NCBI RefSeq assembly: GCF_001014615.2
Contig: NZ_LBCQ02000012.1
Location: 1 to 64,000, forward strand
Source of the DNA: Aquamicrobium sp. LC103
GTDB taxonomy: Bacteria; Pseudomonadota; Alphaproteobacteria; Rhizobiales; Rhizobiaceae
DNA length: 64,000 bases
Direction of reading: 5' to 3'
The stretch's first letter is position 1. Each line of letters opens with the position of its first letter. Both the position numbers and the translations under genes were made by a program. Below the pieces are notes generated by a model that saw only the letters and a list, made by a program, of their open reading frames with translations, was not told the DNA's origin and did not search any database. Positions 17,622-27,162 of this stretch are shown one piece after another.

Positions 17622-19457
17622 CTATCCCACCGCTTGCAGTTTCTTGTTCGAAAGCGTCTGATCGGTCGCGAGTTCCGCTTCCGCGCGATGGCAGCGGATC
17701 TGCGAGCCCTTGGCGAGCTGCAGCGCCGGTGGAGCCGTGCGGTCGCACTTGCCCTCGATGCGGTAGGCGCAGCGCGGAAAGAAGTTGCACCCGGCTTCCG
17801 TCTGCAGCGGGCGGAATCCCGGTTCGATTGCATCGATGCCGTCCAGCCATCCCGTGCGCAGCTTGGGCACGGATTTGATCAGCAAGTCCGTGTAGGGATG
17901 CATCGGCGCCCGGTCGAGCGCGACACGCGGGGAGAACTCGGCCATTCGCCCGCCGTAGAGAACCAGCACGTCGTCGCAGATTGCCGACACCGTGCCGAGA
18001 TCATGGCTGATGAACATCATGGAGAGGCGGAGCTCCTTGCGCAGTTCCGCCAGCAGATCGAGCACGGTGCTTGCAACGACCGTGTCGAGGGCCGAGGTGA
18101 CCTCGTCGCACAGGAGCAGGTCGGGCTTCGCGGCAAGCGCGCGGGCGAGATTGACCCGCTGTTTCTGACCGCCGGAGAGCTCGGCCGGCTTCCGGTCGAT
18201 CACGCTGGACGGCAGCTTGACCATGTCGAGAAGCTCGCGGACGCGCCCCGCGCGTTCGCCACGGGCCCCGAGACCGTAGAAGTCCAGCGGCCGGCGCAGG
18301 ATCTGGCCGATGGTCTGGCCCGGATTGAGCGCCGTATCCGCCATCTGGAAGACGATCTGCGTCGCTCGCCGCTGTTCCCGCGTCCTGCCGGCGTCTCGCG
18401 AGATCGGAAGGGCTTCCCCGTTCATGTGCACCGTGCCTTTGGCGGCCGGCATGATGCCGGCGATGACGCGCGCCAATGTGCTCTTGCCGGAGCCGGATTC
18501 GCCGATGACGCCGAGCGCCTTGCCTTTGCCGATGTCGAAGGAAATGTCGTGCAGGACCGGAATTTGCGGCATGCCGTCGGATTTGATGGCGCCGTAGCCG
18601 GCGGTGAGCCCTCGCACGGACAATATCGGACCGGCGGACGCATCGGCGTCGGGAGCTTCGCGCAGCGCCGGCTCGGCTGCTGCCAGAAGCTCCTTCGTAT
18701 AGTCGTTGTCGGGAGCGGAAATGATGCGGCCAGCATCGTCGAGCTCCTGCAGCCGGCCATTGCGCAGCACCGCGATGCGGTCCGCGATTTGCGCGACCAC
18801 CGCGAGATCGTGCGAAACGTAGATCGCGGTCGCCTGCCGCAATCGCACGACATTCTTGAAGGCTTTCAGGACATCGATCTGCGTCGTCACGTCGAGCGCG
18901 GTCGTCGGCTCGTCGAGTATTACCAGGTCGGGATCGTTGATCAGCGCCATTGCCGCTATCAGCCGCTGGAGCTGTCCGCCCGAAACCTGATGCGGATAGC
19001 GCTCGCCGATCGTGTCGGGCGAAGGCAGGGCGAGCTGGGCGAATATTTCGCGCGCCCTGGCTTCCGCCTGCGTACGGCTCATCGTGCCGTGGATCAGCGC
19101 GCTTTCGACCACCTGGTTCATGATGCGGTAGGCGGGATTGAAGGCGGCCGCCGCGCTCTGCGGGATATAGGCGATCCTGTCGCCGCGGAGCTTTTCGAGC
19201 TTGTGCCGCGGCGTGGCGAGGACGTCGAGGCTGCCGACCCGGACTTCGCCGGCGTCGAAACGGCATCCCGAGCGCGCATAGCCCATCAGCGACAGCGCTA
19301 TCGTCGTCTTGCCGGAACCGGATTCGCCGATGAGGGCAAGCACCTCGCCCCTGCCGACGGAAAACGAAACGTCGGATACGATGGGCGTGTCGCGGCCGTG
19401 GTCGTCGCGGACGCTGACGGTCAGGTCGGAAACCTCGACGAAGGGTGCACTGGTCAT
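17622..19457 (-). CDS. Fused dipeptide-type ABC transporter ATPase (DppD-DppF)
   Basis: A 611-residue protein with two complete ATPase domains. Domain 1 (about 5-265) has GESGSGKTT, signature VSGGQLQR and VILDEPTTALD. Domain 2 (about 310-560) has GESGSGKST, signature LSGGQKQR and LLCDEVTSALD, then the oligopeptide C-terminal extension with the Cys-rich GCNFFPRCAYRIEGKCD. The Q-loop of domain 2 is FQMADTALNP rather than the usual FQDP. ATG at 19457 overlaps the permease stop (ATGA). It powers import by the DppB/DppC pair and the Tat-exported binding protein. Confidence 0.93.
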   Translation of the reverse strand: MTSAPFVEVSDLTVSVRDDHGRDTPIVSDVSFSVGRGEVLALIGESGSGKTTIALSLMGYARSGCRFDAGEVRVGSLDVLATPRHKLEKLRGDRIAYIPQSAAAAFNPAYRIMNQVVESALIHGTMSRTQAEARAREIFAQLALPSPDTIGERYPHQVSGGQLQRLIAAMALINDPDLVILDEPTTALDVTTQIDVLKAFKNVVRLRQATAIYVSHDLAVVAQIADRIAVLRNGRLQELDDAGRIISAPDNDYTKELLAAAEPALREAPDADASAGPILSVRGLTAGYGAIKSDGMPQIPVLHDISFDIGKGKALGVIGESGSGKSTLARVIAGIMPAAKGTVHMNGEALPISRDAGRTREQRRATQIVFQMADTALNPGQTIGQILRRPLDFYGLGARGERAGRVRELLDMVKLPSSVIDRKPAELSGGQKQRVNLARALAAKPDLLLCDEVTSALDTVVASTVLDLLAELRKELRLSMMFISHDLGTVSAICDDVLVLYGGRMAEFSPRVALDRAPMHPYTDLLIKSVPKLRTGWLDGIDAIEPGFRPLQTEAGCNFFPRCAYRIEGKCDRTAPPALQLAKGSQIRCHRAEAELATDQTLSNKKLQAVG

Positions 19458-20311
19458 AGTTCGGAGCTCCCGGCCTTGCTGAGATCGGAGAAGCTGTCGA
19501 CGATCAGGTTGACCGCGAGCGCCAGCGATACGATGCAGATCGCGGGCAGGAAGACGGCCGGTGCGCCCAGGCCGAGACCGGCGAGATTTTCGTAGACCAG
19601 CGTTCCCCAATCGGCGTTCGGCGGCTGAACCCCGAGGCCGAGAAAGCCGAGGCCGCTGATCAGCAGCATGATATAGATGAAGCGCACGCCGAAATCGGTG
19701 AGCACGGGCGGCATCATGTTGGGCAGGACTTCACGCAGCATGAGATAGCCCATGCCTTCGCCCCTGGCACGCGCTACCTCGATGAAATCCATGACCACGA
19801 CGTTGACGCTCGCCGCTCGGGCGACGCGATAGATGCCCGGCGTATAGAGAAAGGCCGCAACGCCGATCAGCACCGGCACCGTCGAGCCGAGGCCGGCTAT
19901 GATGACCAGCGCGAAGATCGTGCTGGGGAGCGAGATGATGGAATCCATGATGCGGCTGAGGATGTTGTCGGCCCATCCGCCCGCCACCGCCGCGAACAGC
20001 CCGAGCGTCGTCCCCGCGAAGGAGGCGAGCATCGTGGCGGCGATCGAGACGCCGACCGTGTAGCGCGCGCCGTCGATCACCCGGCTGAGCATGTCGCGTC
20101 CCATGTAGTCCGTGCCGAAGGGAAAGGTGCCGCTGATCGGACCGAAGACGCCGTTCATGTCGACGATGCGGCCGGGGCGATGCGGGGCGAGCCAAGGCGC
20201 GAAGACCGCGACGACGGCCCAGAGCAGGACGATCGAGACGCCGATCCAGCCCAATACGGTCAGCCGCGGCAGATAGCGCCGCGAGACCTGGTTTTCGACG
20301 GCGATGCTCAT
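19454..20311 (-). CDS. ABC transporter permease, DppC type
   Basis: A 285-residue permease of the DppC/OppC type. An N-terminal helix is followed by a long periplasmic stretch containing GTDYMGRDMLSRVIDGAR, the family signature, then five more helices with the EAA-type loop ARARGEGMGYLMLREVLPN. The gene overlaps both neighbours by four bases, so the importer genes are translated as one unit. It forms the channel with the DppB-type protein. Confidence 0.93.
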   Translation of the reverse strand: MSIAVENQVSRRYLPRLTVLGWIGVSIVLLWAVVAVFAPWLAPHRPGRIVDMNGVFGPISGTFPFGTDYMGRDMLSRVIDGARYTVGVSIAATMLASFAGTTLGLFAAVAGGWADNILSRIMDSIISLPSTIFALVIIAGLGSTVPVLIGVAAFLYTPGIYRVARAASVNVVVMDFIEVARARGEGMGYLMLREVLPNMMPPVLTDFGVRFIYIMLLISGLGFLGLGVQPPNADWGTLVYENLAGLGLGAPAVFLPAICIVSLALAVNLIVDSFSDLSKAGSSEL

Positions 20312-21273
20312 TTCGCTCCTCCTGTGCGCAGGCGGGGATTGGCGAGGATCGCCGCGACGTCGGCCACGGTCACCAACAGCAGATAGCCGGCGCAGAAGAT
20401 CATCGCGCAGGCCTGCACGAGCGGCAGGTCGCGGGTCGAGACGGCATCGACCATCAGCTTGGCCACGCCCGGATAGTTGAAGATGATCTCCACGAAGATG
20501 ACGCCGCTGAGCAGCGAGTTGAGTGCAAGTGCGGCGGAGTTCAGAATGGGCCCGAGAGCGTTCGGGAAGGCGTGGCGGAGCACGATACGCAGCCGGCTAG
20601 CCCCCTTGAGCGTGGCCATCTCGACATAGGAGGATTGCATCGCCGAGAGCAGCGCGGCGCGTGTCATCCTCGCCATCTGGGCGACGACGACGAAGCTCAG
20701 GATGGCGATCGGCATGGCGAGCACGCGCAGCACGCCCCAGAAGTCCTGCGCGGTGTTGAGATTGGCGAGTGCGGGCAGCCAGCCGAGCTGGACGGAAAAT
20801 ATGAGGACCGCCAGCGTGGCGACGAAGAATTCCGGCGTGGACATGCCCAGTACGGCGAGCGTGCTCGTGAGGCGGTCGTAGATCGAGCCGCGCCAGATGG
20901 CGGCGCTCACGCCGAGAAACAGGGCCAGCGGGACCGCGATCGCCGCCGTCAGGGCGCCGAGGAACAGCGTGTTCGGCATTCGCGAGCCGATGATCTCGAA
21001 GACCGGCAATTTGTTGACCAGCGAATTCCCCGCGTCGCCCGTCAGCATGCCGCCGAGCCATTCCACGTACCGGACGGGAATCGGGCGGTCGAGACCGAGC
21101 GTCTGACGCAGGCCGTCGACCGTCTCCTGGGTGGCGTATTGCCCGAGAATGGCCTGCGCCGCATCGCCCGGCAGCACCGATGTCGTGAAGAACACCAGGG
21201 TCGCGACGATGAACAGGATGATGATCGTCAGCCCGATGCGTTGGGCAATAAGTCGAATGATAAGTCCGTCCAT
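20308..21273 (-). CDS. ABC transporter permease, DppB type
   Basis: A 321-residue permease of the DppB/OppB type. The N-terminal helix is followed by DAAQAILGQYATQETVDGLRQ and the typical LGLDRPIPVRYVEWLGG segment, then five helices. The cytoplasmic loop VEMATLKGASRLRIVLRHAFPN is the EAA motif. It starts at ATG 21273, 57 bases after the binding-protein stop, with a hairpin between them, and its stop overlaps the DppC start. Confidence 0.93.
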   Translation of the reverse strand: MDGLIIRLIAQRIGLTIIILFIVATLVFFTTSVLPGDAAQAILGQYATQETVDGLRQTLGLDRPIPVRYVEWLGGMLTGDAGNSLVNKLPVFEIIGSRMPNTLFLGALTAAIAVPLALFLGVSAAIWRGSIYDRLTSTLAVLGMSTPEFFVATLAVLIFSVQLGWLPALANLNTAQDFWGVLRVLAMPIAILSFVVVAQMARMTRAALLSAMQSSYVEMATLKGASRLRIVLRHAFPNALGPILNSAALALNSLLSGVIFVEIIFNYPGVAKLMVDAVSTRDLPLVQACAMIFCAGYLLLVTVADVAAILANPRLRTGGAK

Positions 21274-21292
21274 CGTTCAATCCGAAGTTGAA

Positions 21293-21315
21293 CCGCCCGG
21301 CTGCCCGCCGGGCGG
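21293..21315 (-). terminator. Intercistronic hairpin after the binding-protein gene
   Basis: CCGCCCGG (21293-21300) pairs with CCGGGCGG (21308-21315) across seven bases, 16 bases past the binding-protein stop on the minus strand. There is no T-run. Such hairpins between a binding protein and its permeases usually protect the upstream mRNA or cause partial termination, giving excess binding protein. Confidence 0.55.
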
Positions 21316-21330
21316 CAAGGATGCGAAGGC

Positions 21331-22956
21331 TCAGGCCTCGAGCCAGACGTGCTCCGCGAAATTATAGCCCATCATGTTGCCGGTCGGGATCGGGACCAGC
21401 CCTTTCAGCGAGGCGTGATGCGCGTCGAGATTGCTGTAGAATGTCGGGATGGCGGTGCCGCCGAATTCGTGGATCAGATACTGCATGTCCGCATACATCT
21501 GCCTGCGTTTGTCGAAATCGGCTTCGACGCGCGCGGCCAGAAGCAACTGATCGAACTTCTCGTTCTTCCAGCCGGCTTCGTTCCAGGCCGCATCCGACTT
21601 GTAGAGAAGCGACAGCATCATGTCCGCGGTGGGGCGCGGCGTGAGCGTTCCGAAGCCGAGCGGCACCTTCATCCAGTAATTGGACCAGTAGCCGTCGATC
21701 GGCACGCGCTGCAGTTCGATGTTGAGGCCGAGATCGGCCGCGTCCTGCTGCATGATCGTTCCGATCTCGATCGAGGCGCGCGCCGTTTCGGAGACGACCA
21801 TCGGTATCGTCGTGCCGAGAACGCCGGCCTTCTCGAAATGGAATTTGGCCTTCTCCGGATCGTATGGCCGCTGCGGAAGGTCAGCGGCGAAGAACGGGTT
21901 CGTCGGATCGATCGGGTGATCGTTGGCGATCACCGCATATTCGCGGAAAACCGAATTGCGAACCAGTTGCCGGTTCATCAGGTACTTCATGCCGAGCACG
22001 AAATCCGCATTGCCGGTCGGCTGGCTGTCCTGGCGCATGATCATGTCGGTGTACGTGCCGCCCTTCGTCTCGAAAAGCCGCATGTCCGGATTGGCCTCGA
22101 GCTGCGGGATGGAGCGCGGATTGATCGTGGTCGTGAGTTGCACGTCGCCGGAGAGAAGGGCGTTCAGGCGCGCGTTCTCCTCCGACAAACCGAAGAACTC
22201 GATGGCGTCGAGATAGGGCTGGCCATCTTTCCAGTAGTCCTCGTTGCGCACGGCGAGGGAGCGGACGCCCGGCGTGAACTCCTCGACCTTGTACGGGCCG
22301 GTGCCGACGGGTTTGGCGAAATCGGTCTGCCCGTCCTGGATGATCAGGAAATGCGGCGTTCCAAGCAGCACCGGCAGGTCGGCATTGCCGGCCACCAGCG
22401 TGATTTCCAGCTCGGTCGGACTGGCTGCCCGCGCGCTTTCGATCTGGCCGGAAATGACGTTGGCCTTCGAGCCTACGTTCGGATCCTTGTGGCGCAGCAG
22501 CGAGTAGACGGCATCCTGCGCGCTGAAGCCCTTTCCGTCGTGGAAGCGCACGTCGTCGCGCAGCTTGAAGGTCCAGACCTTGCTCGTGCCGTCGTGATCC
22601 CACGAGGAGGCGAGGCCCGGTTGGGCGGCCAGCTTGCTGTCGAGCGTCGTGAGGCCGTTGTAGAACATGAACCCGCGGCTGTAGTCGGTCGAGTTGCCGA
22701 ACACGGCGGGATCGAGCGTGTCGGCATTGCTGGAAACGCCGCCGGCCACGCGCAGGGTTCCGCCCTTCTTGGGCGTTTCCGCATAAGCCCGCGTCACGCT
22801 CGACAGAACGGTGCCTGCTACGCCGGCTCCGATGCCTGCGGCAACGAGGCCGCGCAGCACGTCCCTGCGGGTCGCGCCATTGCGTGCGAACGCCATGATT
22901 TCACGCTGATCCGCGGAGTTGAGAAATCCGTGACCGGGAACGAGAATCCTTTTCAT
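21331..22956 (-). CDS. Dipeptide/opine-type ABC substrate-binding protein with Tat signal
   Basis: A 541-residue family 5 solute-binding protein. A late twin-arginine motif (TRRDVLRGLVAAGIGAG, residues about 29-45) follows a hydrophilic leader, so export is by the Tat pathway. The mature part has family features: TLDPAVFGNSTDYSRGFMFY, a FKLRDDVRFHDGKGFSAQDA region and PVGTGPYKVEEF. ATG at 22956 follows GGAGAGGACA; an ATG four codons earlier has no site. First gene of the minus-strand operon, divergent from the ammonia-lyase operon. Family 5 proteins bind peptides, opines, betaines or sugars, so the substrate stays open. Confidence 0.92.
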   Translation of the reverse strand: MKRILVPGHGFLNSADQREIMAFARNGATRRDVLRGLVAAGIGAGVAGTVLSSVTRAYAETPKKGGTLRVAGGVSSNADTLDPAVFGNSTDYSRGFMFYNGLTTLDSKLAAQPGLASSWDHDGTSKVWTFKLRDDVRFHDGKGFSAQDAVYSLLRHKDPNVGSKANVISGQIESARAASPTELEITLVAGNADLPVLLGTPHFLIIQDGQTDFAKPVGTGPYKVEEFTPGVRSLAVRNEDYWKDGQPYLDAIEFFGLSEENARLNALLSGDVQLTTTINPRSIPQLEANPDMRLFETKGGTYTDMIMRQDSQPTGNADFVLGMKYLMNRQLVRNSVFREYAVIANDHPIDPTNPFFAADLPQRPYDPEKAKFHFEKAGVLGTTIPMVVSETARASIEIGTIMQQDAADLGLNIELQRVPIDGYWSNYWMKVPLGFGTLTPRPTADMMLSLLYKSDAAWNEAGWKNEKFDQLLLAARVEADFDKRRQMYADMQYLIHEFGGTAIPTFYSNLDAHHASLKGLVPIPTGNMMGYNFAEHVWLEA

Positions 22957-23229
22957 TGTCCTCTCCATTGTGAGGAACCGCCCGGCTTGTGGATTGGAAC
23001 TCAGGGTCCGCCGTGGTGATCGGTTCGATGTCCGCGAGAAGCACGAAGCGTGCCTTCTGGAATGGGATCGTAGCGAGCAGAAGCGCCGTATGGATTGCAA
23101 AAATCAGGATCGAAACAGCGTCATCATGCTTTGCTGGGGGTGAAAATTAGCAAAAGCTACCGCATCGCCGTCCCTATCATGCCCGCGCAGGCGTTGCCGC
23201 GAGCGATGCCCAACAGAGGGACGGTTTTC
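22957..23229. promoter_or_regulatory. Divergent promoter region of the two facing catabolic operons
   Basis: The 273-base gap separates the importer/demethylase/aminotransferase operon (minus) from the lyase/ALDH/DoeA/DoeB-like operon (plus). Both must start here. Short symmetric elements are visible, for example TAGC-AAAA-GCTA near 23147-23158, but no convincing operator. The AsnC regulator of the minus operon is the natural candidate to bind. Confidence 0.5.
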
Positions 23230-24492
23230 ATGAAGATTGCAAAGGCTTTGTTCTCGGTCGGAAGATCGAGTTTCGTGCACCAGGATCGCGAGGCGATCCG
23301 CAGGGGAGCGAAGCCGAACGGCTATCTCTTCGATGGCGAACCGGTACTGCCCGGCTTCGACGCGATCACGCAGGCGGCCGAGATCGTTTCGGTCATGCTC
23401 GTTCTGGACGACGGCCTGATCGCGCATGGAGATTGCGCCGACGTAATTCTCGCCGGCTATGCCGGCCGCGACCGTCCGTTCAAATCGGTCGAGCATATGG
23501 AGACGCTGAAAAAGCACATCGCGCCGCTACTCGTCGGCCGCGAGCTTTCGAGCTTTCGCCCGCTCGCCGAGGAGTTCGACCGGTTGACGGTCGACGGCAA
23601 GCCGCTGCACATGGCCGTGCGCTACGGTATTACCCAGGCGCTGCTCCACGCCGTGGCGTTGGCGCGCCGCGAGCAGATGGCGGAGGTTGTCGCGCGCGAA
23701 TACGGCCAGCGGATCGTCAATTCGCGCATCCCCATCCTCTCCTCCTGCATGCGCGACAACTACAACCTTCACGACAGGATGATCCTTAAACGGGCTGATA
23801 TCCTTCCGCATTCCTCCTTCGGAGACATCGATCTGCATATCGGCCGCGACGGTCGGCTCTTCCTCGATTACGTGACCAAGTTCAGGCGCCGCGTGCAGGA
23901 GATCGGCGCGCCGGACTACAAGCCGCAACTTCATTTCGACGTCTATGGCAGTATCGGCCAGCTCTTCGAGGAGGATGTCGAGCGGACGGCGGACTATCTC
24001 GGCCGGGTCGCGGATGCGGTCGCGCCCTTCGACCTGATGATCGAATCGCCCTTCGTGCTGGATTCGCTTTCCGCCCAGATCGAGATTTTCGGGCGCTTGC
24101 GGTCGGTGCTCGGCCGCAAGGGCATCAATTGCACGATCATCGCCGACGAATGGTGCAACACGCTCGAGGACATCCGAGCCTGGGGCGAGGCCAAGGCCAC
24201 GGACATGGTGCAGATCAAGACGCCCGACCTCGGCGGCATCAACAACACGATCGAGGCCGCGATCTATTGCAACTCGATCGGCATGGCCGCCTATCTCGGC
24301 GGCACCGCCAACGAAACCGACCAGTCGTCGCGCATCACCACCCATATCGGGCTGGCCACGCGACCGACATTCCTGCTTTCGAAGCCCGGCATGGGCGGTG
24401 ACGAGAGCTTCGCCCTGCAGATCAACGAGATGAGCAGGACGCTGACGATCCTCGGCGCTGCCGGCTGCCCGTTGCTCGACGCGGCGGCGTGA
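23230..24492 (+). CDS. Methylaspartate ammonia-lyase-like enzyme (paralogue 1)
   Basis: A 420-residue enolase-superfamily lyase that aligns end to end with 3-methylaspartate ammonia-lyase. Conserved are the (R)-side base His194 (ILPHSS), Mg ligands Asp237 (HFDVYG), Glu272 (MIESP) and Asp306 (IADEWCN), and the (S)-side base Lys330 (VQIKTPDLGG). Pocket positions differ from the clostridial enzyme as I recall it: Gln73 is Ile, Gln172 is Ser, and Cys361 is Ala (GGTANET). The reaction should be beta-elimination of ammonia or an amine from a 3- or N-substituted aspartate. ATG at 23230 follows AGAGGGA; a longer frame from 23095 is unlike the family. No glutamate mutase genes are nearby, so it is not the usual glutamate fermentation pathway. 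Confidence 0.85.
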   Translation: MKIAKALFSVGRSSFVHQDREAIRRGAKPNGYLFDGEPVLPGFDAITQAAEIVSVMLVLDDGLIAHGDCADVILAGYAGRDRPFKSVEHMETLKKHIAPLLVGRELSSFRPLAEEFDRLTVDGKPLHMAVRYGITQALLHAVALARREQMAEVVAREYGQRIVNSRIPILSSCMRDNYNLHDRMILKRADILPHSSFGDIDLHIGRDGRLFLDYVTKFRRRVQEIGAPDYKPQLHFDVYGSIGQLFEEDVERTADYLGRVADAVAPFDLMIESPFVLDSLSAQIEIFGRLRSVLGRKGINCTIIADEWCNTLEDIRAWGEAKATDMVQIKTPDLGGINNTIEAAIYCNSIGMAAYLGGTANETDQSSRITTHIGLATRPTFLLSKPGMGGDESFALQINEMSRTLTILGAAGCPLLDAAA

Positions 24493-24503
24493 GGAGCATC
24501 CAG

Positions 24504-25934
24504 ATGAAAAATGCCCTGAAGTTCTTCATCGACGGCGAGTGGGTCGATCCCGCGGTGCCGGCGACCATCGACGTCGTCGATCCCGCGATCGAGGAAGCCT
24601 TCGCGACGATCAGCGCCGGCTCGGCGGCCGATGTCGATCGCGCCGTGGCGGCCGCGCGCCGCGCCTTTCCGTCCTATTCGCGGACCACTCCCGCCGAGCG
24701 GCTGGAGCTGATAAAGCGTATCCTCGTCATCTATGAGCGGCGCTTCGAGGAGTTCGCGCAGGTGATGTGCCGCGAGGTCGGGACTCCGATCCGCGATGCC
24801 CGCGCAACGCAGGCTTTTCTCGGTCCGGCGCATCTCAAGAAGCTGATCGAAGTGCTTGAATCCTATGAATTCGAGCATCTGGCCGGAACCACCATGGTGG
24901 TGCGCGAGCCGATTGGCGTATGCGGCCTGATTACGCCGTGGAACGTCCCGATCAACCAGATCGTGACGAAGGTCGGGCCCGCATTGGCGGCCGGCTGCAC
25001 GATGGTGCTGAAGCCGAGCGAGGTGGCGCCGCTCAATGCCGTTCTCTTCGCCGAGGTGCTCGAGGAGGCGGGCGTTCCCAGGGGCGTGTTCAACCTGGTC
25101 AATGGCGATGGCCCGAATGTGGGAGCGGCCATTTCAGCGCATCCCGACATCGACATGGTGTCGTTCACCGGCTCCACGCGCGCCGGCATCGCGATCGCCA
25201 AGGCGGCCGCCGACACCGTCAAGCGGGTCGCGCAGGAGCTCGGCGGCAAGTCAGCCAACATCCTTCTCGACGATGCCGATTTCGAGGCGGCGGTGGCGAA
25301 AGGCGTTCGCTCATGCTTCAGCAATTCGGGTCAGGCGTGCAGTTCGCCCACCCGCATGCTGGTGCCGGAGGGAAGGCTTGCGGAAGTCCGCGCGATCGCG
25401 AGGGCAACCGCCCTCCAGGTGCGCGTCGGCTCGCCGCAGCGCGACGATGTCGACATGGGACCGGTCGTCAACAAGGCTCAATACGAGAAAATCCAGGAGA
25501 TGATCGCCTCGGGTATCGAGGAGGGCGCTGAACTTCTCGTCGGCGGCCTGGGTCGGCCGGAGGGGCTGGAGCGGGGCCACTATGTGCAGCCGACCATATT
25601 CGCCGGCGTGCGGTCCGATATGCGCATCGCCCGCGAGGAAATCTTCGGACCGGTCCTCTCCGTCATGACCTATCGCGACGAGGACGAGGCGGTGGAGATC
25701 GCCAATTCCACGATCTACGGGCTCGCCGGCTACGTCCAGTCGGGCAGCGTCGATCATGCGCGCTCGGTCGCGCGGCGCATTCGTGCCGGACGCGTCCACA
25801 TCAACTATCCCGACATGGACCGGCTGGCTCCGTTCGGCGGTTACAAGCAGTCCGGCAACGGCCGCGAGAACGGCAAGTACGGGCTGGAGGAATTCACCGA
25901 GCTCAAGGCCCTGATCGGCTACGGCGCCGAATAG
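24504..25934 (+). CDS. NAD(P)-dependent aldehyde dehydrogenase
   Basis: A 476-residue aldehyde dehydrogenase with catalytic Cys279 in SNSGQACSSPTRM, Glu245 in AQELGGKSANI, the NAD site FTGSTRAG and the ITPWNVP stretch. ATG at 24504 follows GAGGAGC and lies 11 bases after the lyase stop; a GTG at 24489 overlapping that stop is less likely. In an ectoine-like scheme it would occupy the DoeC position, oxidising an aspartate-semialdehyde-type product to an aspartate-type acid that the adjacent lyase could then deaminate. The specificity is inferred from position only. Confidence 0.88.
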   Translation: MKNALKFFIDGEWVDPAVPATIDVVDPAIEEAFATISAGSAADVDRAVAAARRAFPSYSRTTPAERLELIKRILVIYERRFEEFAQVMCREVGTPIRDARATQAFLGPAHLKKLIEVLESYEFEHLAGTTMVVREPIGVCGLITPWNVPINQIVTKVGPALAAGCTMVLKPSEVAPLNAVLFAEVLEEAGVPRGVFNLVNGDGPNVGAAISAHPDIDMVSFTGSTRAGIAIAKAAADTVKRVAQELGGKSANILLDDADFEAAVAKGVRSCFSNSGQACSSPTRMLVPEGRLAEVRAIARATALQVRVGSPQRDDVDMGPVVNKAQYEKIQEMIASGIEEGAELLVGGLGRPEGLERGHYVQPTIFAGVRSDMRIAREEIFGPVLSVMTYRDEDEAVEIANSTIYGLAGYVQSGSVDHARSVARRIRAGRVHINYPDMDRLAPFGGYKQSGNGRENGKYGLEEFTELKALIGYGAE

Positions 25935-25963
25935 CAAAAAACATCAATCGGAGAAGTTACACC

Positions 25964-27109
25964 ATGCCCGTCTTCGCGCGTGAAGAATATCTGCAGCGCC
26001 TTCAGGAAACCAAGCGCAGGATGAATGCCGAGGGACTGGACGCCCTCGTCGTCATCGACCACTCGAACATCTTCTACCTGACAGGCTATGACGGGCATTC
26101 CGCCTACGTGCCGCAGGCGCTGGTGGTGATCGCGCAGGAGGAGGAGCCGCGCCTGATCCTGCGCGAGATGGACGTGCCGGGCGATACGGCCTTCATCCAG
26201 CCGAAGCACATCCACGGTTATCCGGAAGACTACATCGCGCATCCGCGCGCGCATCCTTACGACTATTTCGGCGACCTCTTCCGCCAGTGGGGCATTGCCG
26301 GCAAGCGTCTCGGCGTCGAGCTCGACTGGCTGACGCCCAATACCCACCAGCGCCTCCAACAAGCCGTCCCGAATGCGCGTTTCGTCGACGTGGGCAATCT
26401 GGTGACCTGGCAGCGCCTGAAGAAATCGCCGGCGGAGCTGGCCTATATGTCCCAGGCTGGCGTTATTGCCGATCTCGCGATGCAGGCCGCCTACGACAAC
26501 ATCGCGGTCGGCGTCCGTGAGTGTGACGTGGCTGCGGAAATCATGGCCGCGCAGGTGCGGGGTACGCCGGAATTCGGCGGCGATCGTCCGGTCACGCCGG
26601 CGATGCCCACCGGCAGCCCCCGTTCCGCGGCGCCGCATCTGTCGTGGACGGATGCCAGATACGAGAACAACAGCGTCACCAATATCGAGCTCGGCGGCTT
26701 CCGCAAGCGCTACGTGGCGGGTTTGTCGCGCACGCTCGTTCTCGGCAAGCCGGAAGACAAGCTGACGAGGCTGCACGAAGCGACGCGCGACGCTTTCGAG
26801 GCGGTGTTCGCCAATGTCCGCGCCGGCTGGACATGCGAGGAGGTCGAGGCGCTCTACCGTAAGACCACTCGAAAGCACGGCTTCGAGAAGAAGTCGCGGG
26901 TGGGTTATGCGATGGGCATCGACTGGACTGAGAAGACGGCGAGCCTGCGTTCCGGCGACACGACCGTCCTCGAACCGGACATGACTTTCCATCTCATGGC
27001 GGGCATGTGGTACGACGATTGGGGCTATGTTCTCAGCGAGGCCTTCCGTGTCACCGACAGGAACATAGAGAGCTTCAGCAAGCTCTCGCGGGAACTCTTC
27101 GTCAAGTAG
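25964..27109 (+). CDS. doeA: M24-family ectoine hydrolase-like protein (DoeA/EutD type)
   Basis: A 381-residue creatinase/prolidase-fold protein: an N-terminal creatinase domain (to about residue 150, with LVVIDHSNIFYLTGYDGHSAY) and a pita-bread domain. The metal-binding Asp/His/Glu set of true M24 peptidases is not seen. Instead it has the DoeA/EutD-like stretches IELGGFRKRYVAGLSRTLVLG and LEPDMTFHLMAGMWYDDWGY. DoeA opens the ectoine ring to N-acetyl-diaminobutyrate. ATG at 25964 follows GGAGAAGTTACACC. A DoeB-like gene follows 53 bases later, the standard pairing. Whether ectoine itself or a relative is the substrate is not decided by sequence. Confidence 0.7.
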   Translation: MPVFAREEYLQRLQETKRRMNAEGLDALVVIDHSNIFYLTGYDGHSAYVPQALVVIAQEEEPRLILREMDVPGDTAFIQPKHIHGYPEDYIAHPRAHPYDYFGDLFRQWGIAGKRLGVELDWLTPNTHQRLQQAVPNARFVDVGNLVTWQRLKKSPAELAYMSQAGVIADLAMQAAYDNIAVGVRECDVAAEIMAAQVRGTPEFGGDRPVTPAMPTGSPRSAAPHLSWTDARYENNSVTNIELGGFRKRYVAGLSRTLVLGKPEDKLTRLHEATRDAFEAVFANVRAGWTCEEVEALYRKTTRKHGFEKKSRVGYAMGIDWTEKTASLRSGDTTVLEPDMTFHLMAGMWYDDWGYVLSEAFRVTDRNIESFSKLSRELFVK

Positions 27110-27162
27110 TGTCCGGGGGCGCCCTATCGGCGTCCCTCTTTTCCAATCCCGAGGAACCGCCA

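Noticed and set aside
15475-17661. Very long plus-strand open frame (728 codons) opposite the flavin oxidoreductase gene
   Set aside because: It is the antisense shadow of a GC-rich gene: low-complexity Arg/Asp/His-rich translation and no family motifs, while the minus strand encodes a complete TMADH-type protein.
17634-19595. Plus-strand open frame of 653 codons opposite the fused transporter ATPase
   Set aside because: Antisense shadow; the minus strand carries two full sets of Walker and signature motifs.
23230-24492. Calling the lyase operon a glutamate-fermentation (methylaspartate) pathway
   Set aside because: No glutamate mutase (GlmE/GlmS) or citramalate genes are present, and pocket residues differ from the classical enzyme.
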